This document shows, piece by piece, positions 1 to 7,774 of a stretch of DNA of 44,698 bases; position 1 is the stretch's first letter, and each line of letters begins with the position of its first letter. The stretch is from an uncultured Bacteroides sp. (GTDB lineage: Bacteria; Bacteroidota; Bacteroidia; Bacteroidales; Bacteroidaceae), in the NCBI GenBank assembly GCA_949292025.1, contig CASEYC010000003.1, forward strand, positions 1 through 44,698, read 5' to 3'. A program made the position numbers and the translations under genes. The notes beneath the pieces are model-generated. The model did not search any database. It worked only from the letters and a program-made list of their open reading frames with translations, and was not told where the DNA came from.

Positions 1-48
1 AAACCAAGAACGAATGCTCAATAACAAATAAATATAGGAGATAGCATT

Positions 49-513
49 ATGATGGAATTTGAAATTGATTCAAGAGTGCAGCCTATTGGCAAGCGTGAAG
101 GGCAAACCGTATATTTTGCCAAGTTGAAAACCCAGCAGAAGTTGACCAACGAAATGGTCATCGAACGCATCGTGCGCGAAACCTCCCTTTCGGAAGGCGA
201 CGTGAAAAACGCCCTTGTCAGCCTAAGCAACATCGTGTGCGATGCTCTCAAATTGGGCATGAGCGTGGATCTTGCCGAACTCGGCTCGTTCCGCCTCACC
301 GTCCCCTCCAAGATGATGGATTCTCCCGAAGAAGTCACCGTGGCAGACGCCCTCAAGACCCCGAAAATCACCTTCACGCCCAAGCAGAAGATGCGCGATG
401 CCGCCAATGCGGTGGAACTGGCCATTGACCGCCCCAAGAAGGAGGCGACCACCGAGCCGGGCACGGGCGGCAGCAGCGAGCCGGGCAGCGGCGAGGACGG
501 CTCGTTCGGATAA
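49..513 (+). CDS. HU-like DNA-binding protein with Gly/Ser tail
   Basis: This 154-residue protein resembles the longer HU-like family that is abundant in Bacteroidetes. Residues about 30-125 fit the HU fold. A helical stretch is followed by ELGSFRLTVPSK, which matches the HU G-F/S-F strand, and then by TPKITFTPKQKMRDAAN, which matches the end of the DNA-binding arm and the last helix. The classical HU arm sequence (RxARxGRNP) is absent. The last ~20 residues are a low-complexity Gly/Ser/Glu/Pro tail, as often seen in this group. Two ATGs lie in tandem at 49 and 52; an AGGAG run about 8-10 bases upstream supports either. The expected role is nucleoid or DNA architecture, inferred from the family. 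The gene stands alone and is followed by a strong hairpin. Confidence 0.8.
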   Translation: MMEFEIDSRVQPIGKREGQTVYFAKLKTQQKLTNEMVIERIVRETSLSEGDVKNALVSLSNIVCDALKLGMSVDLAELGSFRLTVPSKMMDSPEEVTVADALKTPKITFTPKQKMRDAANAVELAIDRPKKEATTEPGTGGSSEPGSGEDGSFG

Positions 514-556
514 GGCGAAGCGCAGGGGAAGTATTTGGAAGTAGTCCCATTTGTTT

Positions 557-595
557 CGTCCCGCCCCTCTCCCCATCGTGGAGAAGGGCGGGACG
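557..595. terminator. Bidirectional hairpin terminator between HU-like gene and S9 peptidase
   Basis: A 16-position stem with one mismatch (557-572 with 580-595) closes a 7-base loop. It begins CGTCCCGCCC and ends GGGCGGGACG. It lies between two convergent genes that end at 513 (+) and 612 (-), so it can end transcription from both sides. The T-tract is weak on both strands. Confidence 0.75.
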
Positions 596-611
596 CTTGT
601 TTCCAGAGGAT

Positions 612-3140
612 TTACCAATGCCGCTCGGGATAGAGGTCGTTCCACCACTCGGGGCTGTCCTGCAACCAGCGGGCAAACCAGGCCATGATGGAGTTGTGCC
701 AGAGGACGCGCTTCTCGTAGTTGCTGATGAAGTGGTTCTCGCCGTCCACGGTGATGAACTCCACGGGCTTGCCCAGAATCTTCAGGGCGTTGTAGAGCTG
801 GATGCTCTCTCCGATGGGGACGTTGGTGTCCACCGTGCCGTGCAACAGGAGGAGGGGCGTCTTGATTTTGTCCGCGTTGAACAGGGCGCCGTGCTTGGTG
901 AAGAGTTCGGGCTTGCTCCACGGATAGCTTTCGGCAGCGGCCACGGCGTTGTAGGAATAGCCCCAATAGCCTTCGCCCCAATAGCTGGTCACGTTGCTGA
1001 TGCCGGCGTGCGAGGCGGCTGCGGCAAAGAGGTCGGTCTTGGTCTGGAGATACATCGTCATGAAGCCGCCGTAGGAGGCGCCCAGGCAACCGATGCGCTT
1101 GGCATCCACAAACGGATGGGCCTCGCAGAACTTCTTCGTGCCCTCGATGATTTCGTCGGCCGTCCAGTCGCCCCAGGCATTGACGTGGCGGGCGGAGAAC
1201 TCCTGCCCGTAACCGATGGCGCCGCTGGGGTTGACGACATAGACCACATAGTCGCGCGAGGCAAACAACTGAGGACTATAAGGAGAAGTCATGCCGCGCG
1301 TGGTGGGCGTGGTGCCGCCGTAGTAGTAGACAATCAGCGGATACTTCTTCTGCGGGTCGAACGAGGGAGGCAGGCACATCATGCCCTCGATGACGGTGCC
1401 ATCCGCCGCGGTGAAATTCCAAGGCTGCATCTCGCCCAACTCAATCTCGTCCAGCCGCTCCTGCATGGGGTTGGCCAGCAGGGTGGACTTGCCTTTCTTG
1501 CGGTCGTACAGATAGGCCACACCGGCACTGGTGTTGCCACCGCCCACGTAGGCCATCAGCGTGGCATTGTCATCGGGCACGGAGAAGTTGTTGATGACAT
1601 CCTGCTCCAAATCCAACATCACGAACGTGGCCTTCTTGGGGTCGTAGCGGTAGATGTGCTGACAGTCCTTGTCGGTGGTATTGAAGTAGATGCAGCCATC
1701 GGCACGGTTCCAGGTGCCATTGATGATGGTGGGATTGAAGTCGCGGGTGATGGGTGTCACCTCACGTGTGGACAAGTCCATCAGGAAGGCCTGCACGTCG
1801 AAGTCGTTGGCAATGGGCTGGTCGCCGCAATTCTTGCCGATGCCGCCGAAGGCCGATGGACTGCCCGTCAGGAGCAGTTGCGTGCCGTCGGGCGAATAGG
1901 AGGCGCCATTGACGTAAGCGTCCCACTGCACCAGCGTGTCGGCCTGCAACGTGGCCAGGTCGAGCTGGAAGACGGAGGTCAGGGAGAAGGGGCACTTCGT
2001 GATGTTGGGCTTGTGGGCCGTGCAGAGCAATTTGGTGCCATCGGGCGAAATGTCGTTCAGATACACGCTGTTGCTGCCGTAGTTCAGACGCTCGGACAAG
2101 CCCGTAGCCAAGTCATATTTCACCAAATAATAGCGGTTGCGCGAACCGGGGATGCGGTCGTCGGGATGCAACAGGCGTTTCAAGGGGCCGTTGACCTTCT
2201 CCCCTTCGGCGGTTTCCGTGTAAATCAGGTAGTCCTCGTTGGGCGACCACGTGAAATAGCCTTGGGGAATGTCGCGGCGCACCACGGTCTCCTGCCCCGT
2301 GGCGGGGTCGTAGATGAGGAGGTCGTTGCCCTCGCGTCCGGTCACGGTGTAATAGAGGCGGCTGCCTTTGGCCATCCAGCGCATACCCTCGTTGACATTG
2401 GGCAGGAGGACGCGGCCGGTCTTCACCTCCGTCAGTTCGGTGTGGGCGCGCGAACGCTTCAGGTCGTAATTGTCACTGTAGCGGGTCAGGAGGTACTTCC
2501 CGTCCGGCGAGAGGGAGACGGAAGCCACACGGCTGCCGAAGTTCGTGTCGAACAAGGAAAGGCGGCGCTTCAAGTCGGGAGCGATACGGCAATCCACTTC
2601 GGCGAACGCCTTGTTCTTCTCCCATTCGCACTTCAAGACGGGCTGTGCCTTGTCCTCGGAAGTGGAGAGCAGCTTGATGGCCACTTCGTAATCGGCCTCC
2701 GGCTCCATGCGGAGGTCAATCACCACGGGCTGCACCTGCGAGAGGCTGTCCTCGGCCGTGGTCTTGGCCCGCTTGGACTCTCCGTTGACAAAGACCTCGA
2801 AGCGGGCGGGGGACGTCACTTTCAGCTTGCCTTTCATAAAACGCTCGGCCCGCATACGGGTGGAGAACACATAGAGCCGGTTGTCGGCCTCGGGCTTGTC
2901 CACCGTGACGTATCCGGCGGTATCCGCAGAGATGCGAACGGCTCCCTCCAAATCCAGGGGGATGTTGGTCTTCAACAATTCGGCGACACCAAACTTCTCA
3001 CCTTTCTGATTGATGCTGTCGCCTTGCAGAGGCATCCGCACCGTGAAGGCGGGAGCCACTTCAAATTCCGTCACTTTCTCCTGTGAACGGGCGCTCAGCC
3101 CCAGCAACAGCAGGGCCGACGCAAAGATTATCTTTTTCAT
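612..3140 (-). CDS. S9 family prolyl oligopeptidase-type peptidase, secreted
   Basis: The 842-residue protein has a Sec signal peptide (MKKIIFASALLLLGLSARSQ). A long central region contains repeated SPDG-type turns (SLSPDGKYL, ISPDGTKLL, YSPDGTQLL), as in the beta-propeller of the DPP-IV/acylaminoacyl-peptidase group. The C-terminal alpha/beta-hydrolase domain holds GASYGG with nucleophile Ser689, Asp771 in HGTVDTNVP and His803 in GENHF, so the catalytic triad is complete. The likely role is cleavage of peptides or oligopeptides in the periplasm, often after Pro or Ala, but the specificity cannot be read here. Its ATG overlaps the stop of the upstream rluA-like gene as ATGA, so it is translationally coupled as the last gene of a tetR-fabG-rluA-S9 operon. 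Confidence 0.9.
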   Translation of the reverse strand: MKKIIFASALLLLGLSARSQEKVTEFEVAPAFTVRMPLQGDSINQKGEKFGVAELLKTNIPLDLEGAVRISADTAGYVTVDKPEADNRLYVFSTRMRAERFMKGKLKVTSPARFEVFVNGESKRAKTTAEDSLSQVQPVVIDLRMEPEADYEVAIKLLSTSEDKAQPVLKCEWEKNKAFAEVDCRIAPDLKRRLSLFDTNFGSRVASVSLSPDGKYLLTRYSDNYDLKRSRAHTELTEVKTGRVLLPNVNEGMRWMAKGSRLYYTVTGREGNDLLIYDPATGQETVVRRDIPQGYFTWSPNEDYLIYTETAEGEKVNGPLKRLLHPDDRIPGSRNRYYLVKYDLATGLSERLNYGSNSVYLNDISPDGTKLLCTAHKPNITKCPFSLTSVFQLDLATLQADTLVQWDAYVNGASYSPDGTQLLLTGSPSAFGGIGKNCGDQPIANDFDVQAFLMDLSTREVTPITRDFNPTIINGTWNRADGCIYFNTTDKDCQHIYRYDPKKATFVMLDLEQDVINNFSVPDDNATLMAYVGGGNTSAGVAYLYDRKKGKSTLLANPMQERLDEIELGEMQPWNFTAADGTVIEGMMCLPPSFDPQKKYPLIVYYYGGTTPTTRGMTSPYSPQLFASRDYVVYVVNPSGAIGYGQEFSARHVNAWGDWTADEIIEGTKKFCEAHPFVDAKRIGCLGASYGGFMTMYLQTKTDLFAAAASHAGISNVTSYWGEGYWGYSYNAVAAAESYPWSKPELFTKHGALFNADKIKTPLLLLHGTVDTNVPIGESIQLYNALKILGKPVEFITVDGENHFISNYEKRVLWHNSIMAWFARWLQDSPEWWNDLYPERHW

Positions 3141-3826
3141 TGGGGTAAATCGGTTGTTAAAAATTCAAAGCCATTCCACAAATTGCCGGGTGGCAGAGGA
3201 GCTTCCACATCTATCAACTGCTTGGAAACAGGATGAATGAACCGGATGCGGCGGGCGTGCAGGCTGATGCTCCCGTCCGGATTGGAGCGGGGGAAACCAT
3301 ACTTCAAATCCCCCTTGATGGGGCACCCCATCTTGGCCAACTGGCAACGTATCTGGTGGTGGCGGCCCGTCTTCAGGTCCACTTCCAAGAGGTAGTAGTA
3401 CTGCGAGCGGCCAATGAGGCGGTAGTGCAGGACAGCCTTCTTGCTGCCGGGACGCTCCGTGTCGTAGGCATAGCTTTTGTTCTGCTTCTCGTTGCGCACC
3501 AGGTAATGCACCAGCTCGTCCTCATCCTTGGGGGGACGCTCCTTCACCACGGCCCAGTAGGTCTTCTTCACCTCGCTGCCCTTGAACATTTCGTTCAGGC
3601 GGGACAGGGCCTTGCTGGTCTTGGCAAACACAACAAGACCGCTGACGGGGCGGTCCAGCCGGTGGGTGACACCGATGAAGACATTGCCGGGCTTGGCATA
3701 CTTCTCCTTCAGGTATTGCTTCACAATCTCCGAAAGAGGCGTGTCGCCCGTCTTGTCTCCCTGGACAATCTCGGAAGCGGTCTTGTTGACGATAATAATG
3801 TGATTGTCTTCGTAAAGAACAGTCAT
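3137..3826 (-). CDS. RluA-family RNA pseudouridine synthase
   Basis: This is a 229-residue RluA-type synthase without the N-terminal S4 RNA-binding domain. The catalytic motif THRLDRPVSG holds the nucleophilic Asp58. The following strands (LLEVDLKTGRHHQIRCQLA) match the family's conserved TGRxHQIR motif. It converts specific uridines in rRNA or tRNA to pseudouridine; the target is not evident because single-domain RluA proteins vary. It starts 10 bases after fabG and its TGA overlaps the ATG of the S9 peptidase. Nothing is truncated. Confidence 0.9.
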   Translation of the reverse strand: MTVLYEDNHIIIVNKTASEIVQGDKTGDTPLSEIVKQYLKEKYAKPGNVFIGVTHRLDRPVSGLVVFAKTSKALSRLNEMFKGSEVKKTYWAVVKERPPKDEDELVHYLVRNEKQNKSYAYDTERPGSKKAVLHYRLIGRSQYYYLLEVDLKTGRHHQIRCQLAKMGCPIKGDLKYGFPRSNPDGSISLHARRIRFIHPVSKQLIDVEAPLPPGNLWNGFEFLTTDLPQ

Positions 3827-3836
3827 AGGGATGAAG

Positions 3837-4583
3837 TTACATATTCATGCCGCCGTCCACTTGGATGACCTGTCCGGAAACATAGGAAGACATGTCCGAT
3901 GCGAGGAAGGTGGCGATGTTGGCCACGTCTTCGGGCGTGCCGCCACGACGCAGGGGGATGCGTTTGGCCCACTCGGCCTTCACCTCGTCGGAGAGGGCGT
4001 CGGTCATGGCCGTGATGATGAAGCCCGGAGCGATGGCGTTGGCACGGATGCCGCGCGAACCCAGTTCCTGGGCGATGGACTTGGCCAAAGCAATCAGGCC
4101 GGCCTTGGAGGCTGCGTAGTTGGACTGTCCGGCATTGCCGTGCACGCCTACCACGGAAGCCATGTTGATGATGCTGCCGCTGCGCTGGCGCATCATGATG
4201 GGCGTGCAGGCATGGATGAAGTTGAAAGCGGACTTCAAGTTCACGTTCAACACCATGTCCCATTGCTGTTCGCTCATGCGCATCATCAGGCCGTCGCGCG
4301 TGATGCCGGCGTTGTTCACCAAGATGTCAATGCGGCCGAAGTCGGCGTGAATCTGCTCCACCACCTTGGCCGTGTCCTCGAAGTTGGCGGCGTTCGACGC
4401 ATAGCCTTTGGCCTTGACACCGAGGGCGGCGATTTCTTTCTCCGTCTGCTGGGCATTCTCGTCAATCACCAAGTCCGTGAATGCCACGTTAGCTCCTTCC
4501 GAAGCAAATTTCAACGCGATAGCCTTGCCGATGCCGCGGGCTGCGCCCGTCACGATGGCAACTTTTCCGTCTAATAATCCCAT
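3837..4583 (-). CDS. fabG: 3-oxoacyl-[acyl-carrier-protein] reductase
   Basis: A 248-residue classical short-chain dehydrogenase. The NADP-binding TGAARGIG is at 12-19 and NNAG at 90-93. The catalytic Ser143-Tyr156-Lys160 lie in NMASVVG and SNYAASKAG. The C-terminal GQVIQVDGGMNM is the FabG signature. It reduces 3-oxoacyl-ACP to 3-hydroxyacyl-ACP in the type II fatty-acid cycle in the cytoplasm. It lies 24 bases downstream of a TetR regulator and 10 bases before an RluA synthase. Assignment to FabG over other SDRs rests on the length and C-terminus. Confidence 0.92.
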   Translation of the reverse strand: MGLLDGKVAIVTGAARGIGKAIALKFASEGANVAFTDLVIDENAQQTEKEIAALGVKAKGYASNAANFEDTAKVVEQIHADFGRIDILVNNAGITRDGLMMRMSEQQWDMVLNVNLKSAFNFIHACTPIMMRQRSGSIINMASVVGVHGNAGQSNYAASKAGLIALAKSIAQELGSRGIRANAIAPGFIITAMTDALSDEVKAEWAKRIPLRRGGTPEDVANIATFLASDMSSYVSGQVIQVDGGMNM

Positions 4584-4607
4584 AGTTTTCTTTTATTAAT
4601 TGGTTAA

Positions 4608-5195
4608 TCATAAATTCATTCCTAACGCCCGGAGCACCAAGCGGCGCACATAGACATCCAAGGTGCCGTCGTCCAGATCCGAACCGACATGGCCGCGGAT
4701 GTAGGGTGCCTCGATGCCCTTGATGCAATAGTAGAGCAATTCGCCCGTCATGTCCACATCGTCGATGCGGAAAAGCCCCGTCCCCATGCCTTCGCGCAAC
4801 ACGCTCTTGAACAGCTGCACCTGGTTGGCGTCGAAGCGCTTGCGCACGGCCTCCACCCGCCACGTGTCGCGGAAGAAGTCGGCGCGGAGCGTGCCGTTGC
4901 GGTAGACCACCTCTTTCACCGTGTCTAAGTGGGTGTAAATCATCTCCATCAGCTTCTCGTCGGCGGAAATGGCTTTCTCGGACACGCGCTTCATCGTTTC
5001 GGACAAGATGTCCAACTCCGACTCCACCACGGCAAGGTAGATGTCCTCCTTGCTCTTGAAGTAGGTGTAGAGCGTCCTGCGACCTTTCTGGGAAGCCACG
5101 GCGATGTCATTCATCGTGGTATTCTCCACCCCCATCTTGGCAAACAACTGGCGGGCGACATCCACTAATTTGGCTCTTGTCTTGGAAACGGTCAT
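4608..5195 (-). CDS. TetR/AcrR family transcriptional regulator
   Basis: This 195-residue protein has an N-terminal TetR helix-turn-helix (about residues 5-55), seen as ARQLFAKMGVENTTMNDIA followed by GRRTLYTYFKSKEDIY. The rest is a helical ligand-binding domain of unknown specificity. It is the first gene of the operon tetR-fabG-rluA-S9, so it plausibly senses a fatty acid or acyl-CoA and regulates its own operon; this is inference from context only. A well-formed Bacteroidetes promoter lies just upstream. No clear long palindrome that would be its operator was found in the divergent spacer. Confidence 0.88.
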   Translation of the reverse strand: MTVSKTRAKLVDVARQLFAKMGVENTTMNDIAVASQKGRRTLYTYFKSKEDIYLAVVESELDILSETMKRVSEKAISADEKLMEMIYTHLDTVKEVVYRNGTLRADFFRDTWRVEAVRKRFDANQVQLFKSVLREGMGTGLFRIDDVDMTGELLYYCIKGIEAPYIRGHVGSDLDDGTLDVYVRRLVLRALGMNL

Positions 5196-5231
5196 AATTC
5201 TTCGGGCTTACACTCTGCTATTAACTTCGAG

Positions 5232-5263
5232 CAAAAGTACGGCTTTTCAACGAAACGAGCAAA
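5232..5263 (-). promoter_or_regulatory. Promoter of tetR-fabG-rluA-S9 operon
   Basis: On the minus strand there is TTTG (complement of 5260-5263), exactly 20 bases, then TACTTTTG (complement of 5232-5239). This matches the Bacteroidetes -33/-7 consensus TTTG-N20-TAnnTTTG. It leads to the tetR start about 37 bases downstream. Confidence 0.75.
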
Positions 5264-5297
5264 TAGTGGGGCAATCTTTGCGGACGTTTGAGGAAAA

Positions 5298-5329
5298 TTT
5301 GGAGAAAACGCGGGTTTTGCTTAACTTTG
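5298..5329 (+). promoter_or_regulatory. Promoter of GH20 hexosaminidase gene
   Basis: TTTG at 5298-5301, 20 bases, then TAACTTTG at 5322-5329 is a perfect Bacteroidetes -33/-7 pair. The small inverted repeat AAAAC-N4-GTTTT (5305-5318) sits between the boxes and could be an operator, though it is short. The position shows that the TTG at 5288 cannot be the translation start. Confidence 0.75.
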
Positions 5330-5356
5330 ACGCTTGAAACTCCAAACAAAGTCCCC

Positions 5357-7678
5357 ATGACCCAAACAAAGACAAACCTGCTGCTGATTTTTGCATGCAT
5401 CCTGATGCTTTCCGCCTGCCACACAACGGCTTCACGGCCTCCTGCCATCCTCGTGCCCCATCCCCTTTCGAGTGAAGCGGGCAACGGCGCATTCCGATTC
5501 ACCGAAAACACGGTATTGGCTGTCCCCGGCGACCAAGAACGGATGATAGCCGAGAACTTCGCCGCCCTTTTCGCCCGCAGTGCCGGCTTCACTCCTTCGG
5601 TAAAGACTGGACAAGAAGGCGACATCGTTTTCACCCCGGACACTACCCTGAAAGCCGAAGCCTACACCCTATGCGTCACCCCGAAACGCATTGACATCAC
5701 CGCCGCCGACGCCCGTGGCTACTTCTATGCCCTGCAAAGCCTGCGCCAGATGCTCCCCCCGGCCATTGAGGGAAACACGCAAAAGGAAGAAGATTGGAGC
5801 ATACCGGCTGTTACCATCAAGGACGAACCCCGCTTCGGCTACCGGGGCTATATGCTGGACGTGGCCCGCTATTTCCTGCCCAAGGAAGACGTGCTTCGCC
5901 TGATAGACTGCATCGCCTTGTTGAAAATCAACCGCCTGCACCTGCATCTGACCGACGACAACGGCTGGCGCCTGGAAATCAAGAAATATCCCTGCCTGAC
6001 CGAAGTGGGTGCGTGGCGCGTGGATCGCGGTGACCTTACTTTCCCCGAACGGCGCAATCCAAAGTCTGGCGAACCTACCCCCATCGGCGGATTTTACACG
6101 CAGGAAGACATGAAGGAAATCATCCGCCATGCCGCCGAACGTCAGATTGAGGTCATCCCCGAGATTGACATACCTGCCCACTCCAACGCCGCGCTGGCCT
6201 CTTATCCGGAGTATGCCTGCCCCACGGTGAAGGACTTCATCGGGGTATTGCCCGGTTTGGGAGGATACAATTCCGAAATCATCTTCTGCGCCGGCAATGA
6301 TAAGACGTATGCCTTCCTGCAAGACATATTGGATGAAGTGATGGCGCTCTTCCCTTCCCGCTATGTCCATCTGGGAGGTGACGAGGCACGCAAGACCCAT
6401 TGGGAAAAATGCCCCTTGTGCCAGGCACGCATCCGCCGCGAACACTTGGCAAACACAGAAGCCCTGCAAGGCTACTTTATGGGTCGCATGTCCGACTACG
6501 TGCGCAGCAAAGGAAAGGAAGTGATAGGCTGGGATGAGCTGACCAACAGCAAACTGCCCGATGAATCCATCATCCTGGGCTGGCAAGGATTCGGCAATGC
6601 AGCCTTGAAAGCCGCCGCACAAGGGCATCGGTTCATCATGGGGCCGGCCCGCATACTCTACCTCATCCGCTACCAAGGCCCGCAATGGTTCGAGCCGGTG
6701 ACTTACTTCGGCAACAACACGCTGAAGGGCGTCTACGACTATGAGCCGGTGCAACCCGACTGGAAACCCGAATACGAACCGCTGCTGATGGGCGTGCAAG
6801 CCAGCCTATGGACGGAATTCTGCAACAAGCCCGAAGACGTGTTCTACCTCACCTTCCCCCGCCTGGCCGCATTGGCCGAAACGGCGTGGTCGCCCAAAGG
6901 ACAGAAGGATTGGCCAGGCTTCCTGAAAGGATTGGACAACTACTTGGCACACTTGTCGCAAATGGGTATCGTGACCGCCCGCTCGATGTTCAACATCCAG
7001 CACACGGTTTCGCCCACCCCGGACGGCAAGCTGGAAGTGACCTTGGAATGCGAACGGCCTGACGTGGAAATCCGTTACACCACGGACGGCAGCCAACCCT
7101 CCGCTTCTTCCACTCCATACGAAGGAAAACTGTCGGTCGACAAGGACATGACCATCAAGGCCGCCACCTTCTCCAACGGACAACAGATGGGCGAAATCCT
7201 GACCCTCCCCTTGAACTGGAACCTGGCCACGGCCAAACCTTTGGTAGCGAGTCCGAAAGCAGCCTCCATCGTGGTGAACGGTTTGCGGGGCAGCCTGAAG
7301 CAGACCGACTTTGAATGGTACACGGGCGATTTGGGCAAAGACTTCTCCCTCACAATAGACCTCCAACAGGCTACAGACATCAGCCGGTGCACCGTGGGCT
7401 GCGTCACCAACTATGGCATGGCCGTGCACAAGCCGAAACGGGTGAAGGTGGAAGTTTCCGAAGACAACCAAACCTTCACGGAAGCCGGCCAGCTGACCTA
7501 CACGGATACGGACATTTTCAAAGAAGGCAATTTCATAGAAGACCTGTCATTGGACACCTCCGGCGCAAAAGGCCGTTACGTGCGGTTCACTTTTGAAACA
7601 CCGGGCAATTGCCCCACCGACCATGTACGTCCGGGGCAACCCTCCAGAGTCTACATTGACGAAATCATCATCCGATAA
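5357..7678 (+). CDS. Beta-N-acetylhexosaminidase, GH20, lipoprotein with C-terminal discoidin-like domain
   Basis: From the ATG at 5357 the protein has 773 residues. It begins with a lipoprotein signal with lipobox LSAC (Cys21), with no acidic run after Cys, so periplasmic-facing anchoring is more likely than surface export. A GH20 N-terminal domain spans about 30-150. The TIM barrel runs about 155-500 with HLHLTDDNGWR and the catalytic Asp342-Glu343 in HLGGDEA, for substrate-assisted hydrolysis. Next comes a chitobiase-type C-terminal domain (EIRYTTDGSQPS near 571), then a discoidin/F5-8C-like domain (about 640-773). It removes terminal GlcNAc or GalNAc from glycans. It is divergent from tetR and faces the second GH20, separated by a hairpin. 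Confidence 0.93.
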   Translation: MTQTKTNLLLIFACILMLSACHTTASRPPAILVPHPLSSEAGNGAFRFTENTVLAVPGDQERMIAENFAALFARSAGFTPSVKTGQEGDIVFTPDTTLKAEAYTLCVTPKRIDITAADARGYFYALQSLRQMLPPAIEGNTQKEEDWSIPAVTIKDEPRFGYRGYMLDVARYFLPKEDVLRLIDCIALLKINRLHLHLTDDNGWRLEIKKYPCLTEVGAWRVDRGDLTFPERRNPKSGEPTPIGGFYTQEDMKEIIRHAAERQIEVIPEIDIPAHSNAALASYPEYACPTVKDFIGVLPGLGGYNSEIIFCAGNDKTYAFLQDILDEVMALFPSRYVHLGGDEARKTHWEKCPLCQARIRREHLANTEALQGYFMGRMSDYVRSKGKEVIGWDELTNSKLPDESIILGWQGFGNAALKAAAQGHRFIMGPARILYLIRYQGPQWFEPVTYFGNNTLKGVYDYEPVQPDWKPEYEPLLMGVQASLWTEFCNKPEDVFYLTFPRLAALAETAWSPKGQKDWPGFLKGLDNYLAHLSQMGIVTARSMFNIQHTVSPTPDGKLEVTLECERPDVEIRYTTDGSQPSASSTPYEGKLSVDKDMTIKAATFSNGQQMGEILTLPLNWNLATAKPLVASPKAASIVVNGLRGSLKQTDFEWYTGDLGKDFSLTIDLQQATDISRCTVGCVTNYGMAVHKPKRVKVEVSEDNQTFTEAGQLTYTDTDIFKEGNFIEDLSLDTSGAKGRYVRFTFETPGNCPTDHVRPGQPSRVYIDEIIIR

Positions 7679-7694
7679 ACAAGCAGGCACAAAA

Positions 7695-7735
7695 ACAGGC
7701 GCGAATCACGGGAAACTTCCCGGATCCGCGCCTGT
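7695..7735. terminator. Bidirectional hairpin between convergent GH20 genes (GGCGCG hairpin family)
   Basis: The outer stem ACAGGCGCG (7695-7703) pairs with CGCGCCTGT (7727-7735). An inner stem CGGGA/TCCCG lies at 7709-7722. It sits between the 3' ends of two convergent hexosaminidase genes. The outer arms resemble the hairpins at 11865, 29482 and 33213. Confidence 0.7.
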
Positions 7736-7774
7736 CACATAAAATCCAGCTGCTCCTTAGTACTTAAAATCTCC

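Noticed and set aside
597-3086. 829-residue ORF on the plus strand
   Set aside because: Exactly antisense to the S9 peptidase with its complete triad. The composition (His/Gly/Val-rich) is that of a shadow frame in GC-rich DNA.
5288-5356. Upstream TTG start for the GH20 gene
   Set aside because: It lies upstream of the -7 box and would put charged residues before the lipoprotein signal.
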